DNA of 64,000 nucleotides from Rivularia sp. MS3. Its GTDB lineage: Bacteria > Cyanobacteriota > Cyanobacteriia > Cyanobacteriales > Nostocaceae. Of this stretch, positions 1 to 8,154 are shown in pieces. A model generated the notes under the pieces. The model searched no databases and had not been told where the DNA came from. It saw only the letters and a list, made by a program, of their open reading frames with translations. Made by a program: the position numbers and the translations under genes. Position 1 is the first letter of the stretch, and each line of letters starts with the position of its first letter. The DNA lies in assembly GCA_019192545.1 (NCBI GenBank), contig JAHCMI010000001.1:62001-126000 (forward strand). Reading direction: 5' to 3'.

Positions 1-168
1 ACAAGTTTTGTTTATTGAATGATGATTTTTGATTTTGATTTGAGAATATGATGAGATTTTTGGTGAGATGATTGGAGATTAAATTTAAAATTAGAGAAAC
101 TGCGATTTTTAAGAGTTTGATGGGTAAGTGCTAGATTTGATTTCCAAGATTAAGGTTGAGTTGAGAAG

Positions 169-954
169 ATGGCGCTTTACGACAAGATAGGGAAGACCTA
201 TGCTCAAACGAGGAAAAGAGACCCACGTATAGCAAGAAAATTATTAGAATTGTTGGAACATTCGCGAATTTCTACAATTGTAGATATTGGTGCTGGAACT
301 GGTTCTTATGCATTCTTTCTTGCCGAACATGGGTATGAAGTTCTTGCGGTAGAGCCTGCGGCGACGATGAGAAGTCAGGCAATATCCCATCCCAGCATTG
401 AGTGGATTGATGGGTATGCAGAAAATTTACCGTTACCTAATCAATCGGCAGAAGCGGCGATAATCATACTTGCTTTCCACCATTTTCAAGATTATCGGCA
501 AGCATTGCGCGAAATTCATCGAGTTGTAGGTGAAAAAGGTCAGATATTATTGTTAACTTACGACCCAGCAATGATTTCGGGATTTTGGTTAACTAAATAT
601 TTTCCTACGTTGATTAAAGATGTTGAATCTACTTTTATTTCAATGTCCAAGTTAAGCGAGGAAATTCAGGCGGTTACGGGGAATAGAGTCAAAATAGTTC
701 CTTTTCGATTGCCGCATAATTTATCAGATGCTTTTGCGGCAGTTGGATGGGCAAGACCGGAATTGTATCTCGACTCTAATATTCGTAATGGTATTTCTTC
801 GTTTGCGAAAATAGATGCTGTTGAAGTTGAACAAGGGTTGTTGCTGTTACAACAAGATTTAGAAACAGGAAGATGGGATAAGGAATATGGACATTTACGC
901 AAGCAAAAAAGATATGATGTTGGCTATCGTTTTGTTCAAAGTATAGGTTCTTGA
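169..954 (+). CDS. class I SAM-dependent methyltransferase
   Basis: A 261-residue protein with a class I (Rossmann) methyltransferase core. The SAM-binding motif I is visible at about residues 38-46 (VDIGAGTGS), followed by an acidic loop ending motif II (VLAVEPA) and a late motif with an H-H pair (ILAFHHFQDY), typical of the UbiE/Methyltransf_11 group. The substrate cannot be read from the sequence; small-molecule O-, N- or C-methylation is the family's usual role. The start follows a weak purine-rich stretch (gagaag). It converges on the P450 gene with only about 15 bp between the stops, so the two are not co-transcribed. Together with the P450 and amine oxidase downstream it hints at a small secondary-metabolism neighbourhood, but there is no synthase gene to prove this. 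Confidence 0.85.
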   Translation: MALYDKIGKTYAQTRKRDPRIARKLLELLEHSRISTIVDIGAGTGSYAFFLAEHGYEVLAVEPAATMRSQAISHPSIEWIDGYAENLPLPNQSAEAAIIILAFHHFQDYRQALREIHRVVGEKGQILLLTYDPAMISGFWLTKYFPTLIKDVESTFISMSKLSEEIQAVTGNRVKIVPFRLPHNLSDAFAAVGWARPELYLDSNIRNGISSFAKIDAVEVEQGLLLLQQDLETGRWDKEYGHLRKQKRYDVGYRFVQSIGS

Positions 955-968
955 AAAACCATTACCAA

Positions 969-2327
969 TTACCCATTACCCATTCCCTTAACTACCATCT
1001 TCACTCCACCAGTAGGAGCAAGAGTGAAACCACGACGCTGTATTTTTACGGGTTTATCGTCTGAAGAAGCAAGTTGATATTTAGAGATAATAGTCGCTAA
1101 AACTAACTTCATTTCTAGTAAAGCCAAAGCATATCCCAAGCACCGGCGACTTCCACCGCCAAAGGGCAAGTATTCGGAAGGGGAATATTGTCTTTCGAGA
1201 AAACGTTTTGGATCGAATTTTTGAGGATTGGGATATAAATCTTCTTGGTAATGTACTAAATAGATACTGGGCATAAATGTGGTTTGGGCATCATATTGGT
1301 ATCCGCCTATGTTTATTGGCGATTTAGCGATGCGTGGGAAAAGTACCGGAAGTACTGGGTACATTCTTAAAGTTTCTTGGCATACGGCTGATAGATAGGG
1401 GAGTTTAGCAATTTCTAATGGGTTAGGATTTTCTTTTAAGCTTGCCAATTCAATTTGTAATTTTTCAAGTACATCTGGATTTTGATAAATTTCGTAGAAA
1501 GCCCATGCTAATGTTGTAGCAGTAGTTTCATGACCGGCAAATAAGATAGTTAGCAGTTCATCTGTTAATTCTTCATCGCTCATAACTTGACCATCTTCAT
1601 AACGTACAGCCATCATCAAGCTAAGAACGTCATTACCTTTATCTACTGTTTTCGTTTTGCTTCTTTTCTCTTCAATTTCTGCTTGGAGTAAATTACGAAC
1701 TTGTTGCTGTCTTCTTTTCATCTTTCCCCAAGGAGTCCAATTTCCCCAATCTTTCTGTAGGAATTTGAAAAATAGCATACTTGAGCGTAGGGGAGAATCT
1801 GTCATATCGAGCCAATCGGTAAGTAAAGGTTTAAGTTGTTCGTAGCGGCTTCCTTCACTTAAACCAAAAACAACTTGTAAAATTACTTCTAAACTGACTT
1901 TCTGCATGGTAGAGCGAACAATAAAAGATTCGCCGATTTGCCATTTACTGGTAATGTTTTCGGTAATCTTGATAATTTGTTGCGCGTAAACTTGAATTTT
2001 CTCTCCGTGAAACGAAGGCATTAATAACTTGCGCTCTTTACGGTGGCGATCGCCGTCCATCATCATCAAAGAATTCTTGCCAATCAGGGGTTCGGCAAGT
2101 TCGTTGGCTCTGCCGATATCAAATTTAGCATCTTTGCTAAATATTTCTTGGATGATTTGGGGATTAGCAATAATTACAAAAGAACCAAGTCCAGATAATC
2201 GCATAGAAAAAATATCTCCATACTTCTGGCTGTATTTCTTCTGAAATTCGATTGGATCGCCAATCCAATTGATTAATTGCCACAAAGGAGGTGTGGAAAT
2301 GCAATTCGGTAATTGACTCGACATCAA
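969..2327 (-). CDS. cytochrome P450 (CYP110-like)
   Basis: A full-length 452-residue soluble P450. The heme-binding loop [14 protein letters not shown] places the thiolate ligand at about Cys396; the I-helix oxygen-activation motif AGHETTATT and the K-helix ExxR (ETLR) are intact. It lacks an N-terminal membrane anchor, as usual for bacterial P450s. The overall pattern (early [13 protein letters not shown] segment, proline-rich pre-heme region) resembles the CYP110 family common in filamentous cyanobacteria, which acts on fatty acids or terpenoids; that assignment is from memory, not a search. No dedicated redox partner lies beside it, though an FNR-ferredoxin fusion sits 17 kb away. It is transcribed away from the amine oxidase spacer and converges on the methyltransferase. 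Confidence 0.93.
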   Translation of the reverse strand: MMSSQLPNCISTPPLWQLINWIGDPIEFQKKYSQKYGDIFSMRLSGLGSFVIIANPQIIQEIFSKDAKFDIGRANELAEPLIGKNSLMMMDGDRHRKERKLLMPSFHGEKIQVYAQQIIKITENITSKWQIGESFIVRSTMQKVSLEVILQVVFGLSEGSRYEQLKPLLTDWLDMTDSPLRSSMLFFKFLQKDWGNWTPWGKMKRRQQQVRNLLQAEIEEKRSKTKTVDKGNDVLSLMMAVRYEDGQVMSDEELTDELLTILFAGHETTATTLAWAFYEIYQNPDVLEKLQIELASLKENPNPLEIAKLPYLSAVCQETLRMYPVLPVLFPRIAKSPINIGGYQYDAQTTFMPSIYLVHYQEDLYPNPQKFDPKRFLERQYSPSEYLPFGGGSRRCLGYALALLEMKLVLATIISKYQLASSDDKPVKIQRRGFTLAPTGGVKMVVKGMGNG

Positions 2328-2511
2328 GCTTGCCCCAATTCTAATTGTTTATTATTTTATCGAATCAAGGAGAGGGGGAGTAATTTAGGGCGGATTTCAT
2401 CTTAATGAGGTACAAAATACTAGTTTGAGGCAAGGGAGCAGGGAGCAGGGGGAATGTACCTCATCTACCTGCAAAGCGCTGTAAATAATCCCAGAGCAGT
2501 TGGAAGAGTAA

Positions 2512-2544
2512 TAAAAAAAGATGCCTCGAAAATCTCCAGACACC
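2512..2544 (-). terminator. Rho-independent terminator after the amine oxidase
   Basis: Read on the minus strand, a 7-bp stem (GGTGTCT pairing with AGGCATC, two G-U pairs) is followed directly by seven T. It lies about 90 bp beyond the stop of the amine oxidase gene, in the right orientation. The rest of the 2328-2632 spacer holds only a short agggagc tandem repeat. Confidence 0.55.
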
Positions 2545-2632
2545 TTTACAACACACATCTATGTTTTTAATTCAATTCTTTATAATTAGTAACTGATAAT
2601 TAATCGCTGATAATTAATAACTCTCAACTTAT

Positions 2633-4144
2633 TTACACGGTAACAAGTTCTTTCTTAGTAGCAGTTGTGGAAGAGTAAGAAGTTGCAGCAGAAACAGCAG
2701 CTTGATGAGAAACGATATCGTAAACAGCTTCTAATGTAGATTCAATTGAACCTTGTAACCAAGCTGGATATTTAGAACAATGTTCGCCAGCGAAGAATAA
2801 GGTATTTTGCGCTCTAGCTGCTTCTAAATAGTTAGCAGTGTGGTTGGAATCATCCCAATGTACGGTACAACCACCGGCACTCCATTCGTAATTACCCCAA
2901 GCAATGGAAGCAACATCTTGAATCATTTCCTCTTGCTGTAATTCTGGGTGTACGTTGGATACAACATCTTTGACATAGTTGTGACGCTCAGTTTCACTCA
3001 TATTACCCAGGCGATCGGCATCATCACCAATTGTGTAAGAAGCCAACATCACGCTACCCAAATCCTGGTTAAATTTAACTGAAGGATAGTAACTTTGACG
3101 CACGCCAGCACCACTGAAGGAAGCACCACCTTTAATACCTTGCTTTTCCCAGAAGTTTTCCTTGGTGTGGAAAGCAACTTTTGTCGCCGGACAGTAAACT
3201 GTATTGTGAATGGAATTTAATTTTTTATCGTCAAATCCCGATAATTCCATTTTCCGCATGACGGTGAAGGGGATTGTGCAAAGAACATAATCGCAGTTAC
3301 GAGTTTTTCTTTCGCCGTTTTCTAAATAATCGATTTGAGTATAGTTGTCTTTAACTTTGATTCCGACAACTGGACGATTGCAGTTAATTTCTGCTTTGAT
3401 GGAATTAACTAAACGGTCAATCAGTAGTTGAGTACCACCTTTAATTTGTAGTAAATCTGAACTGGTTTCAACTACAATGTCACCCAAGAACATATCTAAA
3501 GCCTTGCTGCAACGAGCGCGGAAGCCGGGATTATCTTTCACAAAACCTTGTAAATCAATCTTTTCACCGTCTTCTAAGAAATATCGAGATAAATCCAATC
3601 TTTCCAACTCATCCATCAAATGGGATTTGAGGTCATTATCCAAACTTTCTCGTAAAATACCGGGGGAGATAGTATCGACAATGGTTTTTAACCAAGCTGC
3701 AAATAATCGGGTTTCTTCGCTGTAACGTTCGTCAGTAAAAATCCCTTGATAGCGCTGTTGAAAAATTCTAGGAGCATCTTTCATTTTGAAGATTTTACCT
3801 TCAACATTGATGAAAGCATTTTGTTCTTCAAATACGGTGACAAACTTACATAATCTATCAGTTAAACCCATTTCTTCAACATAGTGTAAAGTATGTTGGT
3901 GGTCGCTAGGAATTCTCATTGCACCGAGTTCGGCATAAGGAGCGTCGGATTCGCTACCGAAGCGATGAGTCCAAACTCTACCACCGATGCGGTTGCTAGC
4001 TTCCATGATATCAACCGTGTGACCCATTTTTTCTAATTCGTAAGCAGCAACTAAACCAGCAACTCCCGCACCCAAGACGGTGATATGCTTTTTGGTTTCG
4101 GTGTTAGCTAGTTCGGACATTTGCAACATAAATTTGGTTTCCAT
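2633..4144 (-). CDS. flavin-dependent amine / L-amino acid oxidase
   Basis: A 503-residue FAD enzyme of the amine oxidase superfamily (monoamine oxidase, L-amino acid oxidase). The dinucleotide-binding motif VLGAGVAGLVAAYELEKMG sits at about residues 23-41 and continues into the family motif NRIGGRVWTHRF. The C-terminal FAD contact is present as NTLFFAGEHCSKYPAWLQGSIES. No signal peptide is apparent; about 20 residues precede the Rossmann strand, and a start at M6 or M9 is equally possible. The substrate (amino acid or polyamine) cannot be decided. It is monocistronic: about 300 bp with a terminator separate it from the P450 gene, and about 900 bp of repeats lie upstream. Confidence 0.9.
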   Translation of the reverse strand: METKFMLQMSELANTETKKHITVLGAGVAGLVAAYELEKMGHTVDIMEASNRIGGRVWTHRFGSESDAPYAELGAMRIPSDHQHTLHYVEEMGLTDRLCKFVTVFEEQNAFINVEGKIFKMKDAPRIFQQRYQGIFTDERYSEETRLFAAWLKTIVDTISPGILRESLDNDLKSHLMDELERLDLSRYFLEDGEKIDLQGFVKDNPGFRARCSKALDMFLGDIVVETSSDLLQIKGGTQLLIDRLVNSIKAEINCNRPVVGIKVKDNYTQIDYLENGERKTRNCDYVLCTIPFTVMRKMELSGFDDKKLNSIHNTVYCPATKVAFHTKENFWEKQGIKGGASFSGAGVRQSYYPSVKFNQDLGSVMLASYTIGDDADRLGNMSETERHNYVKDVVSNVHPELQQEEMIQDVASIAWGNYEWSAGGCTVHWDDSNHTANYLEAARAQNTLFFAGEHCSKYPAWLQGSIESTLEAVYDIVSHQAAVSAATSYSSTTATKKELVTV

Positions 4145-4396
4145 GACAAGATACCTCTGCGATGCGTGTATTAATATGAGTTAAAGTTTGATATGTGCGG
4201 TGAAATTGTTGTTTGTTTCAACCGCTCTGTTAATTACTAGAGGGCAGTTTAAGAAGTTTATGCAACGCCTTTTGAATTTTCAATGTTCTAAGGGGTTATA
4301 TCAGTTCGCTTAATTGCTTATAAAAAATATCATTAATTTTACGGGGTGTGCATCTAATCCGTCGGCGGTTGAAAACCCCTGCCTCCTCTGTTTGCC

Positions 4397-4537
4397 CTAA
4401 CCCGTCAATTTTAATGAAAAACCTTCGTAGGTTGGGCGAAGCGTGTCCGATAGGACATAGCGCAACCCAACATCCGAGTTGGGTTACACTGCGTTTCACC
4501 CAACCTACAACTAACCCGTCAATTTTAATAAAAAACC
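4397..4537. repeat. 82-bp inverted-repeat element between 27-bp direct repeats
   Basis: An element at 4427-4508 begins GTAGGTTGGG and ends CCCAACCTAC, with further pairing inside (gcgaagcg/cgtttc). It is bracketed by near-identical 27-bp direct repeats at 4397-4423 and 4511-4537 that share the core aacccgtcaattttaat and differ at one base. A related core occurs alone near 51714. The terminal sequence is shared with elements at 22640 and 23116. Just upstream (4339-4380) is a stretch containing ggattagatgcac in reverse orientation that recurs at 11773-11808. Confidence 0.7.
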
Positions 4538-4671
4538 ATTAATACTCCACCAAGTCAACAAAGCAGGGGTAATTCTTTTACTACTTACTACTTACTACTT
4601 CCTTTTTTCACCCAACAATGTTGGCTTGTTCGAGTACTAGTAATTACACTGAACTTTGTTGGCAAAAAAAA

Positions 4672-4699
4672 TCGGTAGGACTTTTATAAGTCTTACCGA
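4672..4699 (-). terminator. strong minus-strand terminator
   Basis: TCGGTAGGACTT and AAGTCTTACCGA form a 12-bp stem with a TTAT loop; on the minus strand it is followed by eight T. It is about 345 nt past the DUF4126 stop, so it ends either a long 3' UTR, the small ORF at 4957-5070, or an unannotated RNA. Confidence 0.75.
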
Positions 4700-4956
4700 A
4701 TTTGAAAATGCAATATTAAGAGAAAGTTTTAAAAAAAAGGAAATTAAATAAATTTAGTTTGCTGTTTCGTATAGGTAATGTTTTCTTTTGCTTGCTATAT
4801 ATCAGTGATAACCGATATTTAATAGCAAATGCAAGGGGAAAATACATATCTCATTGAAGCTTTAATAAATAAGACGTTTATTACATAGTGGTGAGTTACA
4901 AACAATACTGCTCAACAATATTTATACTCATCATCTGTAACTTTTTAACTATTAAA

Positions 4957-5070
4957 TTAAGCAATTAAACCAGGCATATAGATATTTTGATGAAATCCAG
5001 ATAAATATTCTTGGTAATTGCCCGTATATTTAGCGAAAAAACTGTTAATTCTTCTGCCGATACCAGTCAT
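4957..5070 (-). CDS. possible small protein (37 aa)
   Basis: An open frame of 37 codons starts with ATG inside the last 26 nt of the DUF4126 gene and ends before the strong minus-strand terminator. Its composition (MTGIGRRINSFF at the start, IYMPGLIA at the end) is protein-like. A run this long is not significant in AT-rich DNA, and I recognise no family. It would be translationally coupled to the DUF4126 gene if real. Confidence 0.2.
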   Translation of the reverse strand: MTGIGRRINSFFAKYTGNYQEYLSGFHQNIYMPGLIA

Positions 5071-5584
5071 ACCAGAGTTTACCGCTATAAATTGCAAACC
5101 ATAACAAAAGTAGCGCAATTAAGCCTCCAGGTGTAGGAGCGCCAAAAGCAAATAATACCAAAGCAATGCATAAAGCATCTTGAATGAAGACAAACCATAA
5201 AGGTAAACCCCGCAAGCGGAAAAACCAACCAAGTTGAACTAATTGCAGTACCAAAGCAAATAAACCGCCGGTTATACCAATTAGCCAAGTTGGAGCTTGG
5301 GTGGCTGAAACTACAGCCAAACCCATGATTGCACCCATGAGGGGAGAAAATAATATTTCAACTATTTGTAATATTCGTTGTCCCATGAGCTTTTTTGAAG
5401 CAGTAAGCTCTATTACAGACCAACTAGTCAATACTCCTAGTAGAAATGATGAAGAAATATTGGATAAAACAGGCACCTCCGACCACAGCCGTTGACCGTG
5501 CAAAAGTCCGAAAAACAGTACCGGAAGGGCTATTCGTATCCCAACCGCCGCAGAAGCCGAAAGTACAGCCAAGAGTTCAATCAT
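5045..5584 (-). CDS. DUF4126 family membrane protein
   Basis: A 179-residue, very hydrophobic protein with about five membrane segments and few charged residues apart from a basic C-terminal tail (WYDWYRQKN). The N-terminal LSASAAVGIRIALPVLFFGL and the central SPLMGAIMGLAVVSA segments fit the DUF4126 family, whose function is unknown. Upstream of the start lies a run of short tandem repeats; downstream the transcript probably runs to the terminator at 4672-4699. Function is not inferable beyond an integral inner or thylakoid membrane location. Confidence 0.7.
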   Translation of the reverse strand: MIELLAVLSASAAVGIRIALPVLFFGLLHGQRLWSEVPVLSNISSSFLLGVLTSWSVIELTASKKLMGQRILQIVEILFSPLMGAIMGLAVVSATQAPTWLIGITGGLFALVLQLVQLGWFFRLRGLPLWFVFIQDALCIALVLFAFGAPTPGGLIALLLLWFAIYSGKLWYDWYRQKN

Positions 5585-5724
5585 ACACGCACCCAGAAAT
5601 CTTAATTACAAAAGTAGGTAATCAATTAGACATTCAGTTGCGTATTTAGTTTAACCGGAAAAAAAGAAAGATGGGAATTGGGGATAGGGCATAGGGCATT
5701 GGTAATAGGTAATGGGGAAGAAAT

Positions 5725-5774
5725 CCTAACTCCTAACTCCTAACTCCTAACTGTTCACTGTTCACTGTTCACTG
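5725..5774. repeat. heptamer tandem repeats (STRR)
   Basis: Three and a part copies of taactcc run straight into three copies of gttcact. Such short tandemly repeated repetitive sequences are typical of filamentous cyanobacteria. Other arrays here: 7121-7150, 13549-13575, 22222-22255, 29366-29395, 37784-37817, 47428-47452, 58678-58703 and around 63740-63850. Confidence 0.85.
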
Positions 5775-5775
5775 T

Positions 5776-7071
5776 TTAAATTCCTAATCGTTGATAAACT
5801 TCATCTAGGTGCTGTAAATGGTGTTTGGGGTCGAAACAGGCTTCTATTTCTGAAGACGATAGTTTGTCTGTGACGCGAGTATCTTTAGCAATTAACTCGT
5901 GGAAATCACCGTCTTTGGTATTCCATGCTGTATGAGCGCTTTGTTGAACTATTTGATAAGCTTGTTCGCGGTTCATTCCTTTTTCAACTAAGGTTAATAG
6001 CACTCTTTGAGAGAATACTACTCCACCGTAGCAGTTCATATTTTGCGCCATGTTTTCGGGATATACCAGCAAATTCTTAATTAAATTGACTGATTCCTTT
6101 AACATGAAGTGAGTCAAAATGCAAGAATCGGGGAGAATTACTCTTTCTACGGAACTGTGAGATATATCTCGTTCGTGCCATAATGCGACGTTTTCCAAGG
6201 CTGCAACGGCGTTACCACGAATAATGCGCGCCATTCCGGTTAATCTTTCGGAACGAATGGGGTTGCGTTTGTGGGGCATTGCAGAGGAACCTTTTTGTCC
6301 TTTGGAGAAATATTCTTCAACTTCGAGGACATCTGTTCTTTGTAAGTTGCGAATTTCTACAGCAAAACGTTCTAGGGATGCGGTTGTTAAAGCTAGTTGC
6401 TGGAGGAAATCGGCATGGCGATCGCGTGAAATGACTTGAGTGGATGCGATGTCTGGTTGAAGTCCAAGTTTTTCACAAGCGAGAGCTTCTACGCGGGGTT
6501 CGATGTTGGCGTAAGTTCCCACAGCGCCGGAAATTTGTCCGACTGCGATGGTTTTGCGGAGGGTATGCAAACGTTCTTGATTGCGTAAAACTTCAGCTAA
6601 CCATCCAGCTAGTTTAAAGCCAAAGGTAATGGGTTCGGCATGGATACCGTGGGAGCGTCCAATCATGACAGTGTAGCGATGTTCGCGAGCCTTTTCGCGA
6701 ATAGCTGTAATTAATTCTTCCTGCTTTTGAATAATTAAATCTAAACTAGCGAGCATTTGTAGCGCTAAGGCAGTATCTAGCACGTCAGAGCTTGTCATTC
6801 CTAAATGAATGTAGCGTCCAGCGTCACCTACATATTCGTTGACGTTGGTTAGGAAAGCAATTACATCATGACGGACTTCAGCTTCAATTTCCAGCACTCG
6901 CTTGACATCAAAATTCGCCTTAGCCTTAATTTCCCGTACAGCTTCGGCAGGGATATAACCTAAATCGGCTTGTGCTTCACAAACTGCAATTTCTACTTGC
7001 AGCCAAGTTTGGAACCTGTAAGCATCAGTCCATATATTGCCCATTTCGGGCAGAGTATAGCGTTCAATCAA
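5776..7071 (-). CDS. purB: adenylosuccinate lyase
   Basis: PurB cleaves SAICAR to AICAR and adenylosuccinate to AMP in purine synthesis. The fumarase/aspartase superfamily signature is perfect (GSSAMPHKRNP at about two thirds of the length), as are the conserved GRSHGIHAEPITFG and TSSDVLDTALALQ segments. The length, about 431 residues, is normal. No ATG is available at the N-terminus: I take the TTG at 7071, which gives the usual MIERYTLPEMGNIW start; a TTG at 7092 would add seven residues. The gene is monocistronic, flanked by tandem-repeat spacers on both sides. Confidence 0.95.
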   Translation of the reverse strand: MIERYTLPEMGNIWTDAYRFQTWLQVEIAVCEAQADLGYIPAEAVREIKAKANFDVKRVLEIEAEVRHDVIAFLTNVNEYVGDAGRYIHLGMTSSDVLDTALALQMLASLDLIIQKQEELITAIREKAREHRYTVMIGRSHGIHAEPITFGFKLAGWLAEVLRNQERLHTLRKTIAVGQISGAVGTYANIEPRVEALACEKLGLQPDIASTQVISRDRHADFLQQLALTTASLERFAVEIRNLQRTDVLEVEEYFSKGQKGSSAMPHKRNPIRSERLTGMARIIRGNAVAALENVALWHERDISHSSVERVILPDSCILTHFMLKESVNLIKNLLVYPENMAQNMNCYGGVVFSQRVLLTLVEKGMNREQAYQIVQQSAHTAWNTKDGDFHELIAKDTRVTDKLSSSEIEACFDPKHHLQHLDEVYQRLGI

Positions 7072-7092
7072 CGTCCGCGCCACCGAATACAA

Positions 7093-7511
7093 CGCTCCTT
7101 ATTGTACAGGTTGTTGGGAGTTAGTTGTTAGTGGGTAGTTGTTAGTTGTTAGAAATTCTTGTTGACCTTTAACCTCTTACCTATTACCCATTCTCCATTT
7201 TTTATCTACAACTATATTGACGAACATCAAAAATTAATTATTATGTATTATTCTTTCATTTTAGCTTAAATTAAGATTTATAATTATTAAGAAAATAATA
7301 TTTAAAACAGAACTTATTTAAGGGTTACAAAGTTCAGATGGTAACGTACACTGATTTCTTTATTATTACGTTCAGTATCAGTCAGTGTACAAGCATCAGT
7401 AAAAGGAAATGTGCCGGTTGCGTAAATGCGAATATAGAAAAAACTTATTTAATTAGCGGTAAAAAAGTTTTTTTGAATATTGCAAATATATAAGTTTAAT
7501 TAATGTAAATA
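7093..7511. other. spacer, no gene seen
   Basis: AT-rich spacer between the divergent purB and CBS/PAS kinase genes, so both promoters should lie here. It opens with a ttgttag-type tandem repeat (7121-7150). No conserved RNA element or small gene was recognised. Confidence 0.5.
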
Positions 7512-7973
7512 ATGCTAAATACAAATCTTTTTTCCAGCGAATCTTCTGAGGATTTACTAAAAATAAGAACTGTCTCGGAAGTAATGCAGACTAAAGTAAT
7601 TCATGTATCTCCTACCGCCGATCTAGCCAGTATTGCTAAGATTATAACTTCGGAAAATACTGATAGCATTGTAATTGCACAAAAGAGATTAGTAGGAGCG
7701 AGGAAAGAAGTTTTCCCTCTTGGAGTCATTGCACAACGAGATATAGAGTTAATTCAAGCTTTAAAACAAGATTTAGGCAAGATTCAAGCAGAAACGGTGA
7801 TGAGTCGCGTATTTGCGGTGCATTCAACTGATTCGATATGTAATGCTTATTTGCAAATGCACTACTCTAATTTGCAGCAATTAATAGTAGTGGGAAATGA
7901 TGAAGAATTAGTAGGAATTGTTACTTTAAGTAGTTGTTTGCCCGTAAAGTTTAGTGTAAAAAAAAAACTGTGA
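7512..7973 (+). CDS. tandem CBS domain protein (5' part of a split sensor kinase)
   Basis: A 153-residue reading frame holding a pair of CBS domains: the first begins TVSEVMQTKVIHVSPTADL, the second AETVMSRVFAVHSTDS. CBS pairs bind adenosyl ligands and gate partner domains. The frame ends at TGA 7971 just after a run of ten A (7958-7967). In the next frame the sequence continues without a stop from 7969 through a coiled coil (LEQKISRLIQVNQQL) into the PAS kinase ORF at 8155. CBS pair, coiled coil, PAS and kinase is a known cyanobacterial arrangement, so this looks like the first part of one gene broken, or joined by slippage, at the A-run. Confidence 0.8.
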   Translation: MLNTNLFSSESSEDLLKIRTVSEVMQTKVIHVSPTADLASIAKIITSENTDSIVIAQKRLVGARKEVFPLGVIAQRDIELIQALKQDLGKIQAETVMSRVFAVHSTDSICNAYLQMHYSNLQQLIVVGNDEELVGIVTLSSCLPVKFSVKKKL

Positions 7974-8154
7974 ACTTACGATATTAGAATCTCAGTTAGA
8001 GCAAAAAATATCTAGATTAATACAGGTAAATCAACAATTACGAAGTGAAATTAACCAACACCAACAAACTCGGCAAGTTTCAATTGAATTAGAAAAACAA
8101 GTTGCACAAAGAGCCGCAGAACTTTTAAAAGTTAATCAAGAATTAAGTACTAGT

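Noticed and set aside
4296-4542. Overlapping frames of 64-67 codons on both strands near 4.4 kb
   Set aside because: Both are translations of the inverted-repeat element and its direct repeats.
5725-5774. Tandem heptamers as a possible CRISPR array
   Set aside because: Repeat units are contiguous, 7 bp long and have no spacers; they are STRR repeats.
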